Below, in pieces: positions 1-5,997 of a stretch of DNA of 37,018 nucleotides (position 1 is the stretch's first letter; each line of letters opens with the position of its first letter). The translations under genes were made by a program, and so were the position numbers. Below the pieces are notes generated by a model. That model did not search any database. It worked only from the letters and a program-made list of their open reading frames with translations, and had not been told where the DNA came from. This DNA is from Lentisphaerota bacterium (GTDB lineage Bacteria; Verrucomicrobiota; Lentisphaeria; Victivallales; Victivallaceae): positions 1-37,018 of the forward strand of contig JAAEMX010000461.1 of assembly GCA_024225035.1 (NCBI GenBank), in the 5' to 3' direction.

Positions 1-43
1 CTATCTAATCGTGCCCTAAGCGTAGACGAATCTACCCACGGGG

Positions 44-118
44 CTACCCTCTCCACAGCATGAACAAGCATATCACTCCCGTTATCATCACATACAACAA
101 TCCTTCACCTGCTGTCAT
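44..118 (-). CDS. Possible membrane micropeptide (24 aa)
   Basis: A short open frame starting at ATG 118, just after the stop of the 129-332 gene. It encodes a mostly hydrophobic peptide (core LLYVMITGVICLFMLW), enough for one membrane span. The only Shine-Dalgarno-like stretch (AAGG) lies almost against the start codon, so translation is uncertain. The remaining 43 bases to the window end show no gene. It could equally be noncoding. Confidence 0.3.
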   Translation of the reverse strand: MTAGEGLLYVMITGVICLFMLWRG

Positions 119-128
119 CCCTTGATAA

Positions 129-332
129 CTAAAGCAGTGGTGACACTTCCTCGCTCCCTGTGCTATCTCCTTCTTGCAAAATCTGCATCTGTTCACAATC
201 ATCCTCCTTGCATCTTGATAGATGTCTTTCGTTAGCTTCTTCTCTAGTCTCGTTAGGTAGTACAGTTGCTAGGCCACACACTGACTCTCCATCTCTGTAG
301 TAGTCAGCGCATATCATGTGTTCACACTTCAT
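129..332 (-). CDS. Cys-rich small phage protein (67 aa)
   Basis: Not recognised. The N-terminal half carries Cys residues at about 3, 8, 19, 41 and 46 with nearby His, which could bind metal. The C-terminus is acidic and Ser-rich. It starts with ATG whose first bases overlap the stop of the preceding gene (329-445) and has a GAGGAGG ribosome-binding site 6 bases upstream, so it is translationally coupled. It belongs to the leftmost run of small early genes. Confidence 0.6.
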   Translation of the reverse strand: MKCEHMICADYYRDGESVCGLATVLPNETREEANERHLSRCKEDDCEQMQILQEGDSTGSEEVSPLL

Positions 333-445
333 TCATCCTCCTCAATGTTAAACGCTCTTACCTCTTGCGTATCATCGCACCAATAATCACACCTCTCTGA
401 CTCACACTCCACACAAGGTGCGTCATACATACACGGCTCACTCAT
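329..445 (-). CDS. Cys-rich micro-protein (38 aa)
   Basis: A 38-residue frame that fills the space between the 129-332 and 442-645 genes, overlapping both by 4 bases (ATGA junctions). It contains five Cys residues, including a CVEC pair, and many acidic residues, so a small zinc-binding fold is possible. The ATGA overlaps on both sides are the main support that it is a real gene. Function unknown. Confidence 0.55.
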   Translation of the reverse strand: MSEPCMYDAPCVECESERCDYWCDDTQEVRAFNIEEDE

Positions 446-645
446 CCTACTTCCTCCACATATCCACACACATTGCAAATAAAATGCAATTCATTATCAA
501 TTACTATCGGCTCAGCTTTCTCATGCGTACAACATTTCTGTATCATCGGCAATTGATTTAACTTCACCTCTAAAACATCTTTCTTAATCTGTCTTAATTG
601 AAACATGATAAAAGTTAACGCGAACATTATTATTATTGATTCCAT
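442..645 (-). CDS. Membrane-anchored zinc-ribbon-like protein (67 aa)
   Basis: Residues 2-16 are hydrophobic (IIIMFALTFIMF) and could anchor the protein in the inner membrane. The C-terminal third has a CC pair near residue 39 and a CNVC motif near residue 58, resembling a zinc ribbon. It begins directly after the stop of the 646-1248 gene and overlaps the next gene by ATGA. Function not recognised. Confidence 0.6.
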   Translation of the reverse strand: MESIIIMFALTFIMFQLRQIKKDVLEVKLNQLPMIQKCCTHEKAEPIVIDNELHFICNVCGYVEEVG

Positions 646-1248
646 TTAATCGACCTTTACAAATCTAGCGTGTGTTGCTTTCTCGTGAATCTTCGTCCCA
701 TCTTCTTCAAAATTAAACGGGCATTCATGTACAATTTCATTAGGGTAAATATACCCACTCAAAGCCCAATCTTCATGAATGCTTCCAATAGGGAATGAAG
801 TTATTGTAACCACAGAATGCTTTGTTTTGGGTATCGCGCATTCACCTTCACCACGCCAATTTATTTCACAATCCACAAACGTCTCTTGAGGCTTAACGCT
901 GTCTATCTCTTCTTGTGTTGCTGGTCTGAATACATCGCACTCATCTAGTCTCGATTCTTTATATTCCCATCCAATCCTATTCGGTATAGCAAAACAATAC
1001 TCTATGAAGTCTCCACCTTTTGAATCAACACACTTTAAAACTACTATCAATTCTGAATATTCTATGTAATACCACTCACCTTCTTTTAGCTTTAGGCGAT
1101 ATATTCTATCTTGCGCATAAGAGGGATTACGTACCTCGCTCCATCTTCCTGTTCCATTGTACATCATCGGCTTTCTCACAGTCTTGAACAACTCTTGCTC
1201 TTCTTTTGTAAGTAGCCCAAACGGTACTCTATTCGTTAACATGTTCAT
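646..1248 (-). CDS. Hypothetical phage protein (200 aa)
   Basis: Not recognised beyond being of the kind found in phage early regions; it has a PATQEEID segment near residue 110 that resembles stretches in many phage hypothetical proteins. It is rich in aromatic and charged residues with no membrane segment. The ATG at 1248 has GAGG 8 bases upstream. It follows a strong terminator (1265-1324), so it probably has its own promoter or depends on read-through. Confidence 0.65.
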   Translation of the reverse strand: MNMLTNRVPFGLLTKEEQELFKTVRKPMMYNGTGRWSEVRNPSYAQDRIYRLKLKEGEWYYIEYSELIVVLKCVDSKGGDFIEYCFAIPNRIGWEYKESRLDECDVFRPATQEEIDSVKPQETFVDCEINWRGEGECAIPKTKHSVVTITSFPIGSIHEDWALSGYIYPNEIVHECPFNFEEDGTKIHEKATHARFVKVD

Positions 1249-1264
1249 TTTCTTAACCTCATAC

Positions 1265-1324
1265 GTTAAAATTAAAAAGGCTCATCATAATCCTGCGGTA
1301 TGAGAACAGGATTAATCAGAGCCT
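1265..1324 (-). terminator. Rho-independent terminator
   Basis: On the minus strand AGGCTC (1319-1324) pairs with GAGCCT (1278-1283). An inner stem of AATCCTG with CAGGATT extends it, and it is followed by TTTTTAATTTT. The stem is long and the U-tract clear. It lies after the HNH gene and would end that transcript. Confidence 0.75.
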
Positions 1325-1369
1325 AACAAAATCTATCTTACACCCTCATACGGTGTTTATTACTATAAC

Positions 1370-1759
1370 TTAATTATATCTCTCTACAAGTTCCTCATAA
1401 AAGTCCCTGTGTGTCTTACGTGTCTTAACGTGTTCCATCTCCTTGCAATACTCCACCTTCTCGGGTTCATTTTCTCTTAACCAATCTACGAACCTTGCAA
1501 CCGCTAATGTATTAGTTGAATGCGGTGCTAAGTCATTGCCGTGTGTGTGATGCCTTGGACATAAAATGACCACGTTCATCTCATCATACTTTAACAGTTT
1601 ACTTCTTGACTGGCTGACTATATGATGGTAACACGTTCCCTCTGTTGACCCACACACTTGACAAGGCTGACCATGCGCGCGTGACATAAATATATCCTTG
1701 CATTTGTTCTGCCAGTACTTTGAATTACCTTGTGCTTTTCTCTGTGCTAATGATTTCAT
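1370..1759 (-). CDS. HNH endonuclease (129 aa)
   Basis: A small HNH (His-Asn-His) nuclease. It shows the zinc pairs CQVC (Cys33, Cys36) and CPRH (Cys67), the HH pair (45-46) that opens the beta-beta-alpha-metal fold, Asn62 and the closing HHTH (70-73). Small phage HNH proteins often act at DNA packaging (HK97 gp74 type) or in recombination (NinG/Rap-like). If the genome is circular, this gene lies about 1.4 kb upstream of the large terminase, which fits a packaging role (inference). It has its own promoter and leader, and a terminator after it, so it is a separate transcription unit. Confidence 0.85.
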   Translation of the reverse strand: MKSLAQRKAQGNSKYWQNKCKDIFMSRAHGQPCQVCGSTEGTCYHHIVSQSRSKLLKYDEMNVVILCPRHHTHGNDLAPHSTNTLAVARFVDWLRENEPEKVEYCKEMEHVKTRKTHRDFYEELVERYN

Positions 1760-1764
1760 AGTAG

Positions 1765-1796
1765 TCGATTCTTATTGTCTATAGTCGGGAAAGAAT
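1765..1796 (-). other. Hairpin next to the HNH start codon
   Basis: GATTCTT (1765-1771) and AAGAATC (1790-1796) form a 7-bp inverted repeat ending just upstream of the HNH ATG at 1759. No clear Shine-Dalgarno sequence is seen there, so the structure may influence translation. Noncoding. Confidence 0.4.
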
Positions 1797-1807
1797 CTTG
1801 AACAAAC

Positions 1808-1860
1808 CGAATTAAATTAAACCCTCGCTGAAATAACAAACGGTGTGAATGTAACGAGGG
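1808..1860 (-). terminator. Terminator-like hairpin in the HNH leader
   Basis: On the minus strand CCCTCG (1855-1860) can pair with CGAGGG (1822-1827) across a 27-base loop, followed by TTTAATTTAATT. It sits between a candidate promoter (1897-1924) and the HNH gene, so it could act as an attenuator. The stem is only 6 bp and the loop is large, so support is moderate. Confidence 0.4.
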
Positions 1861-1896
1861 AAGAGAACTCCGGTTAGTGTGTCGGTCACGGTTAAA

Positions 1897-1924
1897 ACTA
1901 TAATAGTATTTATTGGTTTTGCAA
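1897..1924 (-). promoter_or_regulatory. Candidate promoter for the HNH gene
   Basis: Minus strand TTGCAA (1919-1924), a 16-base spacer, then TATAGT (1897-1902). It lies in the 176-base gap after the 1936-2142 gene and reads into a leader of about 135 bases ahead of the HNH gene. Sigma-70-like, moderate match. Confidence 0.4.
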
Positions 1925-1935
1925 ATTGTGGTTTT

Positions 1936-2142
1936 TTAGAGTCCAACACTTGACGCTGTGTTGAGTGCATCTACTATTCCATCTAAAATATCCTGTCTGC
2001 CACATTCGCTTATTTGTAGCACCTTGAAACCGTGTTTATGGTTACACCTACCAAAATACAGAGCGTGTTCGTTTTTACCTCCGTGAGGTTCAATTGAATA
2101 CTGGTCTTTACATCGGCAGTTCAATATATCTTCTATACTCAT
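1936..2142 (-). CDS. Cys/His-containing small protein (68 aa)
   Basis: Not recognised. Cys and His are scattered through the first two thirds (CRC near residue 9; CNHKH near 33-37; Cys near 47), allowing a metal-bound fold. It is the last member of the linker-repeat array: a copy of the shared junction (2143-2171), with GAGG ahead of the ATG, separates it from the 2169-2477 gene. Confidence 0.55.
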   Translation of the reverse strand: MSIEDILNCRCKDQYSIEPHGGKNEHALYFGRCNHKHGFKVLQISECGRQDILDGIVDALNTASSVGL

Positions 2143-2168
2143 GCTTACCTCATCGTTCGTTATTCGGA

Positions 2169-2477
2169 TTAATTTCTAATATGTGCGCTTCCATCACCAT
2201 GTAGAGTAATAGAACTAGGTTCACAATTATTTCTGTTTGCAACATTTGCTCTGAAAGCATTCCATCCGTTTTCTTTTTCTTGCTCTAGCTTTTTTATCTG
2301 CTCTTTTAATTTTGATATCTCAATATTTTCAAAGTCTCTTGCAGAGGGTACAGAGTAGCTATTGTACTCATCTACTGCCCTTACGCAATCAACCAAGTCT
2401 TGACAAAACTCAATTGAAGGGGTTTCTTTGTCTGACTCCTCAAAACATGTTTGAATCGATTCTATGTATTCATCCAT
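2169..2477 (-). CDS. Coiled-coil small protein (102 aa)
   Basis: Residues about 50-72 (ISKLKEQIKKLEQEKENG) form a heptad-type coiled coil. The N-terminus is acidic with three Cys. The C-terminus ends in a short Gly/His segment. No family recognised. It is one cassette of the linker array, with GAGG 9 bases before the ATG. Confidence 0.55.
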   Translation of the reverse strand: MDEYIESIQTCFEESDKETPSIEFCQDLVDCVRAVDEYNSYSVPSARDFENIEISKLKEQIKKLEQEKENGWNAFRANVANRNNCEPSSITLHGDGSAHIRN

Positions 2478-2497
2478 TATTTTACCTCATTCCTTGG

Positions 2498-2644
2498 TTA
2501 GTTGGAATCGTTATTAATGTTTCTTGGGTTTAGTTCATCAAGCTTCAAACTCCATGCCGTTGCACCTCGCAAGTTCAAAACAATAAAAATCATAGTTATA
2601 CCAATCATAGTTATTATACACAACTCTAGCTCGTCTTTATCCAT
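2498..2644 (-). CDS. Single-span membrane micro-protein (48 aa)
   Basis: Residues 8-27 (LCIITMIGITMIFIVLN) form one clear membrane span, with an acidic N-terminus (MDKDELE) and a soluble tail rich in Asn. A linker copy with GAAGG supplies the ribosome-binding site. Function unknown; its size and hydrophobicity resemble accessory phage membrane peptides. It is encoded between two array neighbours with no overlap. Confidence 0.55.
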   Translation of the reverse strand: MDKDELELCIITMIGITMIFIVLNLRGATAWSLKLDELNPRNINNDSN

Positions 2645-2660
2645 AGCTTTTTACCTTCGT

Positions 2661-2831
2661 TTATTGGAATTGTTTGATAAGCTCAATAGCTTTTTGTGCA
2701 CAAATTCTTACACCAGTGTGTTTTGCATTATCTTCAATACTGTTTAAGTATATCAAAACATCTTTGTGTACTGACTTTAATTGCTTAATCTCTTCGCACT
2801 TCTGATCCCACTCATTAAATGGCTTTTCCAT
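2661..2831 (-). CDS. Hypothetical small protein (56 aa)
   Basis: A soluble, mostly alpha-helical charged protein with no recognised family. It starts at ATG 2831 behind an AAAGG linker copy and stops inside the next copy. Support comes from its regular place in the array and a good ribosome-binding site rather than from homology. Confidence 0.55.
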   Translation of the reverse strand: MEKPFNEWDQKCEEIKQLKSVHKDVLIYLNSIEDNAKHTGVRICAQKAIELIKQFQ

Positions 2832-2855
2832 AGTGTTTACCTTTGGTTATTTGGA

Positions 2856-3062
2856 TTAAAGTTTATTCTCTTCTAAAAACATCTGCACTTTTTGTATAAT
2901 GTGATTTCGTCTATCATAATCAATTACATCAGTATGGCTATGTAACGCTATCGCCTTGTCCATTATAAAGTAAAGCGCAGACCTAACGTCTCGTTCTAGT
3001 TCTTCTTTCTCCAAACATACCTGTTCATACGCTTGCTTCATATTTTCTAAGCTTTCATCCAT
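2856..3062 (-). CDS. Helical small protein (68 aa)
   Basis: Start placed at ATG 3062 because the linker puts AAGG 9 bases before it; the frame stays open further upstream, but that part overlaps the preceding gene. The protein is helical and charged (SLENMKQAYEQVCLEKEELE), likely coiled-coil. Family unknown. Array cassette. Confidence 0.6.
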   Translation of the reverse strand: MDESLENMKQAYEQVCLEKEELERDVRSALYFIMDKAIALHSHTDVIDYDRRNHIIQKVQMFLEENKL

Positions 3063-3075
3063 TGTCACACCTTGG

Positions 3076-3276
3076 TTATTTGGAATTAATACTTTCAGCA
3101 AACTCTTGAATCTTTTCAGATAGTTTTTTGAAAATAACTTTTTTTGTTTCTGTGTCGTATGCCTCAGTTTCACATAGATCACTTACACCATAATGAACAT
3201 AGTCAGCAATTGTTATTCTATTTTTTCGCATAAGGCCAATGCACATATCGGCTGTTGCTTGTTGTTGCTCTGTCAT
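3076..3276 (-). CDS. Hypothetical small protein (66 aa)
   Basis: Soluble helical protein with no recognised domain. It begins at ATG 3276 with AAGG 6 bases upstream (linker AAGGTGTGATATG) and ends within the next linker copy. Its N-terminus is Gln-rich (MTEQQQATADMC). Confidence 0.6.
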   Translation of the reverse strand: MTEQQQATADMCIGLMRKNRITIADYVHYGVSDLCETEAYDTETKKVIFKKLSEKIQEFAESINSK

Positions 3277-3297
3277 ATCACACCTTCGGTTTACGGA

Positions 3298-3447
3298 TTA
3301 TTTAACTTTAAATTGTTTTTCGCATTCATCACAAGTTTTAATAAATGGAGTTGATGGCTCAATTGGTTGCTCCCAATCCTCTCCATGCCCACAATGAGGA
3401 CACTCAACGTAACAACTAAAACTTAGAATTAAGTTTGTTTCTTTCAT
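3298..3447 (-). CDS. Zinc-ribbon protein (49 aa)
   Basis: Two Cys pairs, CPHCG near residue 16 and CDEC near residue 40, spaced as in a small zinc ribbon of the kind phages use in nucleic-acid-binding or anti-host peptides. The ATG at 3447 is preceded by GGGAGGGAG. The upstream linker copy is a diverged variant. Exact role unknown. Confidence 0.6.
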   Translation of the reverse strand: MKETNLILSFSCYVECPHCGHGEDWEQPIEPSTPFIKTCDECEKQFKVK

Positions 3448-3463
3448 ACTCCCTCCCTTGGTT

Positions 3464-3622
3464 TTATAGATTACCGTTTAGAACATCTAACATGTTATTA
3501 AGAGTCTCGTTCTCTGTTCCTTTTAGCGGTACTATGTTCACTGTTTTTAAAATATGAATGAGGTCTTTTATTTCCCCATCATCTAACTTTACCTGCAACT
3601 CTCTTACCATTTGTCCTTTCAT
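3464..3622 (-). CDS. Hypothetical small protein (52 aa)
   Basis: Starts at ATG 3622 with GAGG 6 bases upstream. It is soluble and acidic, with a central ELQVKLDDGEIKDLIHIL segment. No family recognised. It shares the long linker variant with the next gene. Confidence 0.55.
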   Translation of the reverse strand: MKGQMVRELQVKLDDGEIKDLIHILKTVNIVPLKGTENETLNNMLDVLNGNL

Positions 3623-3644
3623 TTCTCACCTCAATTATTGTTCG

Positions 3645-3884
3645 TTATTTGGACTGGTTTATGTTTTTCATAAATTCTATTTGCTTTAATACAGCATTAG
3701 CAAATGCTTCTGCATGTTCCATATCCAAGCTAAAATCAAAACCACCATACCATTCTTTTGATTTATCACAGTGGGTTGTTCTTATTCTAACAACAGTTTC
3801 AATGTCTGGGCAAACTCCAATGCATATTGAAACACCTTCATTGTCTTGGTATAATTTCAACTCGACATCTATATCATGACTCAT
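3645..3884 (-). CDS. Hypothetical protein (79 aa)
   Basis: Start set at ATG 3884, 5 bases after GAGG. The alternating polar and hydrophobic pattern in the first half suggests beta strands, and the last 25 residues an amphipathic helix. Three Cys are present but not spaced as a known motif. Family unknown. Array cassette. Confidence 0.6.
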   Translation of the reverse strand: MSHDIDVELKLYQDNEGVSICIGVCPDIETVVRIRTTHCDKSKEWYGGFDFSLDMEHAEAFANAVLKQIEFMKNINQSK

Positions 3885-3907
3885 ATTCACCTCAATTATT
3901 GTTCGTA

Positions 3908-4075
3908 TTATGGATTAACTTCTATTTCTTTTACCTCAAAAACACGAATGCAATCCGAACCATTTAATCTTAATTGGTCAACATATGCTTCTATTCCTTC
4001 TTTAGAAGTATGAAACAAGTTGTGGAAATCTTGACCATGAGCGTTTCTATAATTGACTATATAATCTTTCTTCAT
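3908..4075 (-). CDS. Hypothetical small protein (55 aa)
   Basis: A 55-residue frame from ATG 4075 with AAGG 6 bases upstream. The order is a short strand (DYIVNYRNAHG), a helix (KEGIEAYVDQLRL) and a second strand (CIRVFEVKEIEV), suggesting a small alpha/beta fold. No homologue recognised. Confidence 0.55.
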   Translation of the reverse strand: MKKDYIVNYRNAHGQDFHNLFHTSKEGIEAYVDQLRLNGSDCIRVFEVKEIEVNP

Positions 4076-4087
4076 ATCACACCTTCA

Positions 4088-4183
4088 TTAGTTGGATTGC
4101 TTAGCTTCTTTTGTTACTAGTTGTATCAATATCAAAAACAGTAACATATTGTTGCAACCCATTAAAATAATCATTGTATTCAT
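4088..4183 (-). CDS. Possible membrane micropeptide (31 aa)
   Basis: ATG at 4183 with GGAG 9 bases upstream opens a 31-residue peptide whose residues 4-23 are strongly hydrophobic. It ends at the first linker copy. A competing frame on the same strand (about 4098-4253, TTG start) gives a 52-residue soluble acidic peptide with no visible ribosome-binding site, so either or neither may be used. Confidence 0.35.
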   Translation of the reverse strand: MNTMIILMGCNNMLLFLILIQLVTKEAKQSN

Positions 4184-4205
4184 ATTCCATTTCTCCATTA
4201 ATTTT

Positions 4206-4348
4206 AGACTGCTCGTTTTCGGACGGGTAAACAGAATATTTCTTGCAAAACTGCAATTTTATTTACTGTTGCTTAGACTGCTAAAACATCTGTCTGATCC
4301 GTCCGATCTGTCCGATAACCCAACTTTGTGCAAATCCTTCAGACTGCT
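4206..4348. repeat. Interspersed AGACTGCT and tandem 9-bp repeats
   Basis: AGACTGCT occurs at 4206-4213, 4275-4282 and 4341-4348, spaced 69 and 66 bases. Between the second and third copies lie three tandem 9-mers (CTGTCTGAT, CCGTCCGAT, CTGTCCGAT; 4290-4316). Only part can be explained by the small frame 4259-4375. Possible protein-binding sites or a secondary replication element; no proof. Confidence 0.5.
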
Positions 4349-4375
4349 TTCCCGCGTCTGAAATACGGAGGTCAT
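4259..4375 (-). CDS. Possible Ser/Asp-repeat micro-protein (38 aa)
   Basis: A 38-residue frame from ATG 4375, preceded by a perfect AGGAGG with 5-base spacing. Its centre reads SDRSDGSDR, encoded by three tandem 9-bp repeats. The start lies in a strong hairpin (4367-4385), so translation may be controlled. The region could also be an untranslated tail of the SSB transcript. Confidence 0.4.
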   Translation of the reverse strand: MTSVFQTRESSLKDLHKVGLSDRSDGSDRCFSSLSNSK

Positions 4376-4385
4376 TTAGACCTCC
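4367..4385 (-). promoter_or_regulatory. Hairpin that covers a Shine-Dalgarno and start codon
   Basis: On the minus-strand RNA, GGAGGUC pairs with GACCUCC across a 5-base loop (UAAAU). The 5' arm is the ribosome-binding site and the loop plus the first base of the 3' arm form the AUG of the 4259-4375 frame. There is no U-tract, so it does not look like a terminator. Confidence 0.5.
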
Positions 4386-4393
4386 TAGTTAAA

Positions 4394-4720
4394 TTAAAAA
4401 GGAATATCACCATCCATCTGAGTTGGCATCTGCGGTGCTGGCATTGGTGGTGCTTGCATCTGTTGTTGCGGTTGTTGCATTGGTGCTTGCTCTCCTTGTG
4501 GCTTAGGCTCGAACGTATCTACTTTCATATACTTTGCTCCACCCTCTTTAGCTGTGAGTATATCAGCATTGAAATACCACTTCCCATTATTGCCCTTCTT
4601 CGCGTTGGCTCTCATAAATTCAATAAACTTCTCACATTCAAAACTCTGCTTGATAATTTCACCGTATTGAGTTTCAATAACCTTAACGTAAACACCCTGT
4701 ACAAATTCTGCATCACTCAT
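4394..4720 (-). CDS. ssb: Single-stranded DNA-binding protein-like (108 aa)
   Basis: The first 65 residues look like a small beta-rich ssDNA-binding fold. A Pro/Gln/Met-rich linker (about 72-100) follows, and the protein ends in MDGDIPF, matching the acidic DDDIPF-type tip with which SSB proteins recruit partners. At 108 residues it is shorter than bacterial SSB. The ATG overlaps the stop of the 4717-4998 gene. In phages such proteins coat ssDNA at the fork, here next to replication genes. The N-terminal OB fold is inferred, not proved. Confidence 0.7.
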   Translation of the reverse strand: MSDAEFVQGVYVKVIETQYGEIIKQSFECEKFIEFMRANAKKGNNGKWYFNADILTAKEGGAKYMKVDTFEPKPQGEQAPMQQPQQQMQAPPMPAPQMPTQMDGDIPF

Positions 4721-4998
4721 TTTACTTCCTCCAGTTCTTTTATTGTTTCTAGCAATCCACTGCTATAAGTTAGTTCTTCCTCTACTCGTTCTCTCAGTAC
4801 ATCCACTTGATACTTTAATCTGTCTATCTTCTTTCTGTCCTCCACTCTTAAACTATTAACAATCTTAACCAACCGCTTATTTCTATCACATTCCTCGCAT
4901 TCTGAACAGTTCATTAACTCTCTCTTTTCGTGATCTGTTAGCTCAAAACCTGCTAATTCAAATTCCTTTAAACTCTCGCTGTAAATCTTGTCAATCAT
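4717..4998 (-). CDS. Cys-cluster coiled-coil protein (93 aa)
   Basis: Contains a tight CSECEEC cluster near residues 31-37 and a following coiled coil (about 50-90). Not recognised. It overlaps the XRE gene upstream by 8 bases and SSB downstream by 4, so the three are probably co-translated. A role beside SSB is possible, but there is no direct evidence. Confidence 0.6.
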   Translation of the reverse strand: MIDKIYSESLKEFELAGFELTDHEKRELMNCSECEECDRNKRLVKIVNSLRVEDRKKIDRLKYQVDVLRERVEEELTYSSGLLETIKELEEVK

Positions 4999-5158
4999 CT
5001 TTCTTAATCACTACCATTCTCTTATCACACGCCTCAAGATACTTTTTGAACGTGCTGAGATTGCAATCTCCTTTCTTTTCTATTTTTGATAAGTCTCCTT
5101 GTCGTATACCCATTTTTTCGGCTACGTCCGTTTGTTTTAAGTTTCCTCTGTGGTTCAT
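4991..5158 (-). CDS. XRE-type helix-turn-helix protein (55 aa)
   Basis: A compact XRE helix-turn-helix: residues 7-30 (LKQTDVAEKMGIRQGDLSKI) show the helix-turn-recognition helix pattern, and a third helix follows. It starts at ATG 5158, overlapping the glycosyltransferase stop by ATGA. At 55 residues it is the size of small phage regulators or HigA-type antitoxins. No toxin partner is recognisable nearby, so a regulatory role is more likely. Confidence 0.75.
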   Translation of the reverse strand: MNHRGNLKQTDVAEKMGIRQGDLSKIEKKGDCNLSTFKKYLEACDKRMVVIKKDD

Positions 5159-5997
5159 TTGCTAACCTCTATTAATTTCATACCGTAGTTATTAACCTTA
5201 TTTTTTAATTTAATTCCTTTTTTTAATATTAACTTATTCTTTTTAAATGGCTTATAATTAACTTGATGATGCCACCGCCCGAATTTCTTAGTTACGTGAA
5301 CAACATCTGGATGCTGTATTGCCAGTGATTCCGCAAATTCCTTTCTGTTATCACTTTCATTGTATATTTTCTCATTTCCTCCTTTCTGACACATCGTTGC
5401 TCGTTTGCCTATTAGGAATGTGTTAAATAATACTGTGCATATACCATCTTTTAAAATCCTCAATGAAAGGTCGGTATCTTCATTATATCTACCTCTCCAT
5501 CTGTGCTTAATCTCGTTATTAATCAATATGCAAGAATATATCCTAGTGTTAAATCTTATTGGAGGTCTTGCGTCATAAGCAGGACAGAAGTTTGAATAGT
5601 TCATTCCTGTTTGCCCTATGTTCTCATACCTCAAAACAAAATCCTCTATTGCTTTGAACGGGGCAGGTGTTTTAACTGGTATTTTTAAGTTATTATTATA
5701 ACGCTCTATGCTCTCAATATTATCGTCTAAAATCCAATGCCATTTACTTTTCATAACCTCCTGTGAATATTGCCACACAAAATTCCTTACAGGAATTGAG
5801 CCTTGACCCATTTTGCTGAAATCTGACGGCAGTTTTATTAAATACGCCTTGTCTATCACATTAGCATAATTGTCATACTCAGAAGGTTCTACAACCACAT
5901 AAAAATCAACATTCATTGACAGGAGTGTTTTAACAGTCTGTCTTCTTTCCCATCTGCCCTTAGATATAACAAAAATTGGAAACTGCGGTCTATTCAT
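5155..5997 (-). CDS. TET-associated-type DNA glycosyltransferase (TAGT)
   Basis: A GT-A-like glycosyltransferase of the TET-associated (TAGT) family, known in phages and some fungi and predicted to add sugars to oxidised pyrimidines in DNA. Visible conserved blocks are FPIFVISKGRW (6-16), VVEPSEYDNY (35-44), WILDDNI with a DDN metal motif (88-94), NTRIYSCILI (150-159), WRGRYNEDTDLSLR (167-180), KGGN (205-208) and FGRWHH (239-244). Start is ATG 5997 behind GGGAG; the frame is open further upstream but overlaps the previous gene. It overlaps the small partner gene (5990-6259) by 8 bases. No TET/JBP oxygenase, DNA methylase or hydroxymethylase was found in the window, so the acceptor base is unknown. 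Family recalled from sequence pattern. Confidence 0.8.
   Translation of the reverse strand: MNRPQFPIFVISKGRWERRQTVKTLLSMNVDFYVVVEPSEYDNYANVIDKAYLIKLPSDFSKMGQGSIPVRNFVWQYSQEVMKSKWHWILDDNIESIERYNNNLKIPVKTPAPFKAIEDFVLRYENIGQTGMNYSNFCPAYDARPPIRFNTRIYSCILINNEIKHRWRGRYNEDTDLSLRILKDGICTVLFNTFLIGKRATMCQKGGNEKIYNESDNRKEFAESLAIQHPDVVHVTKKFGRWHHQVNYKPFKKNKLILKKGIKLKNKVNNYGMKLIEVSK

Larger units (their letters stand above)
2143..4100 (-). repeat. Ten copies of a repeated intergenic linker
   Basis: Ten small genes in this stretch are separated by variants of one linker. On the minus strand its core is TCCAAATAACCAAGGTG, then 2-12 bases and ATG. The core covers the last codon or two and the stop of the upstream gene plus the ribosome-binding site of the downstream gene. 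Copies lie at about 4076-4094, 3885-3914, 3623-3653, 3448-3470, 3277-3301, 3063-3084, 2832-2858, 2645-2669, 2478-2506 and 2143-2171. The 3623 and 3885 copies share a longer variant (CGAACAATAATTGAGGTGA). The genes between are unrelated in sequence. Confidence 0.75.

Noticed and set aside
3076..3182. Upstream in-frame extension of the 2856-3062 gene (total 108 aa)
   Set aside because: The extension overlaps the preceding gene and has no ribosome-binding site; the linker places the start at ATG 3062.
2143..4100. Linker repeats considered as CRISPR or transposon ends
   Set aside because: The copies flank open genes of varying length, include stops and ribosome-binding sites, and have no terminal inverted repeats or target duplications that I can see.
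4098..4253. 52-residue frame with TTG start overlapping the membrane micropeptide
   Set aside because: No ribosome-binding site at the TTG, and the competing ATG at 4183 has GGAG at good spacing; kept only as an alternative.
4290..4316. Tandem repeats considered as a CRISPR array
   Set aside because: Units of 9 bp with no spacers; they cannot be CRISPR repeats.
4367..4385. Hairpin considered as a terminator after SSB
   Set aside because: No U-run on either strand after the stem; it fits start-codon occlusion better.
4717..5158. Toxin-antitoxin pair (XRE protein and Cys-cluster protein)
   Set aside because: The 93-residue neighbour shows no known toxin pattern, and the gene order fits a replication operon with SSB.
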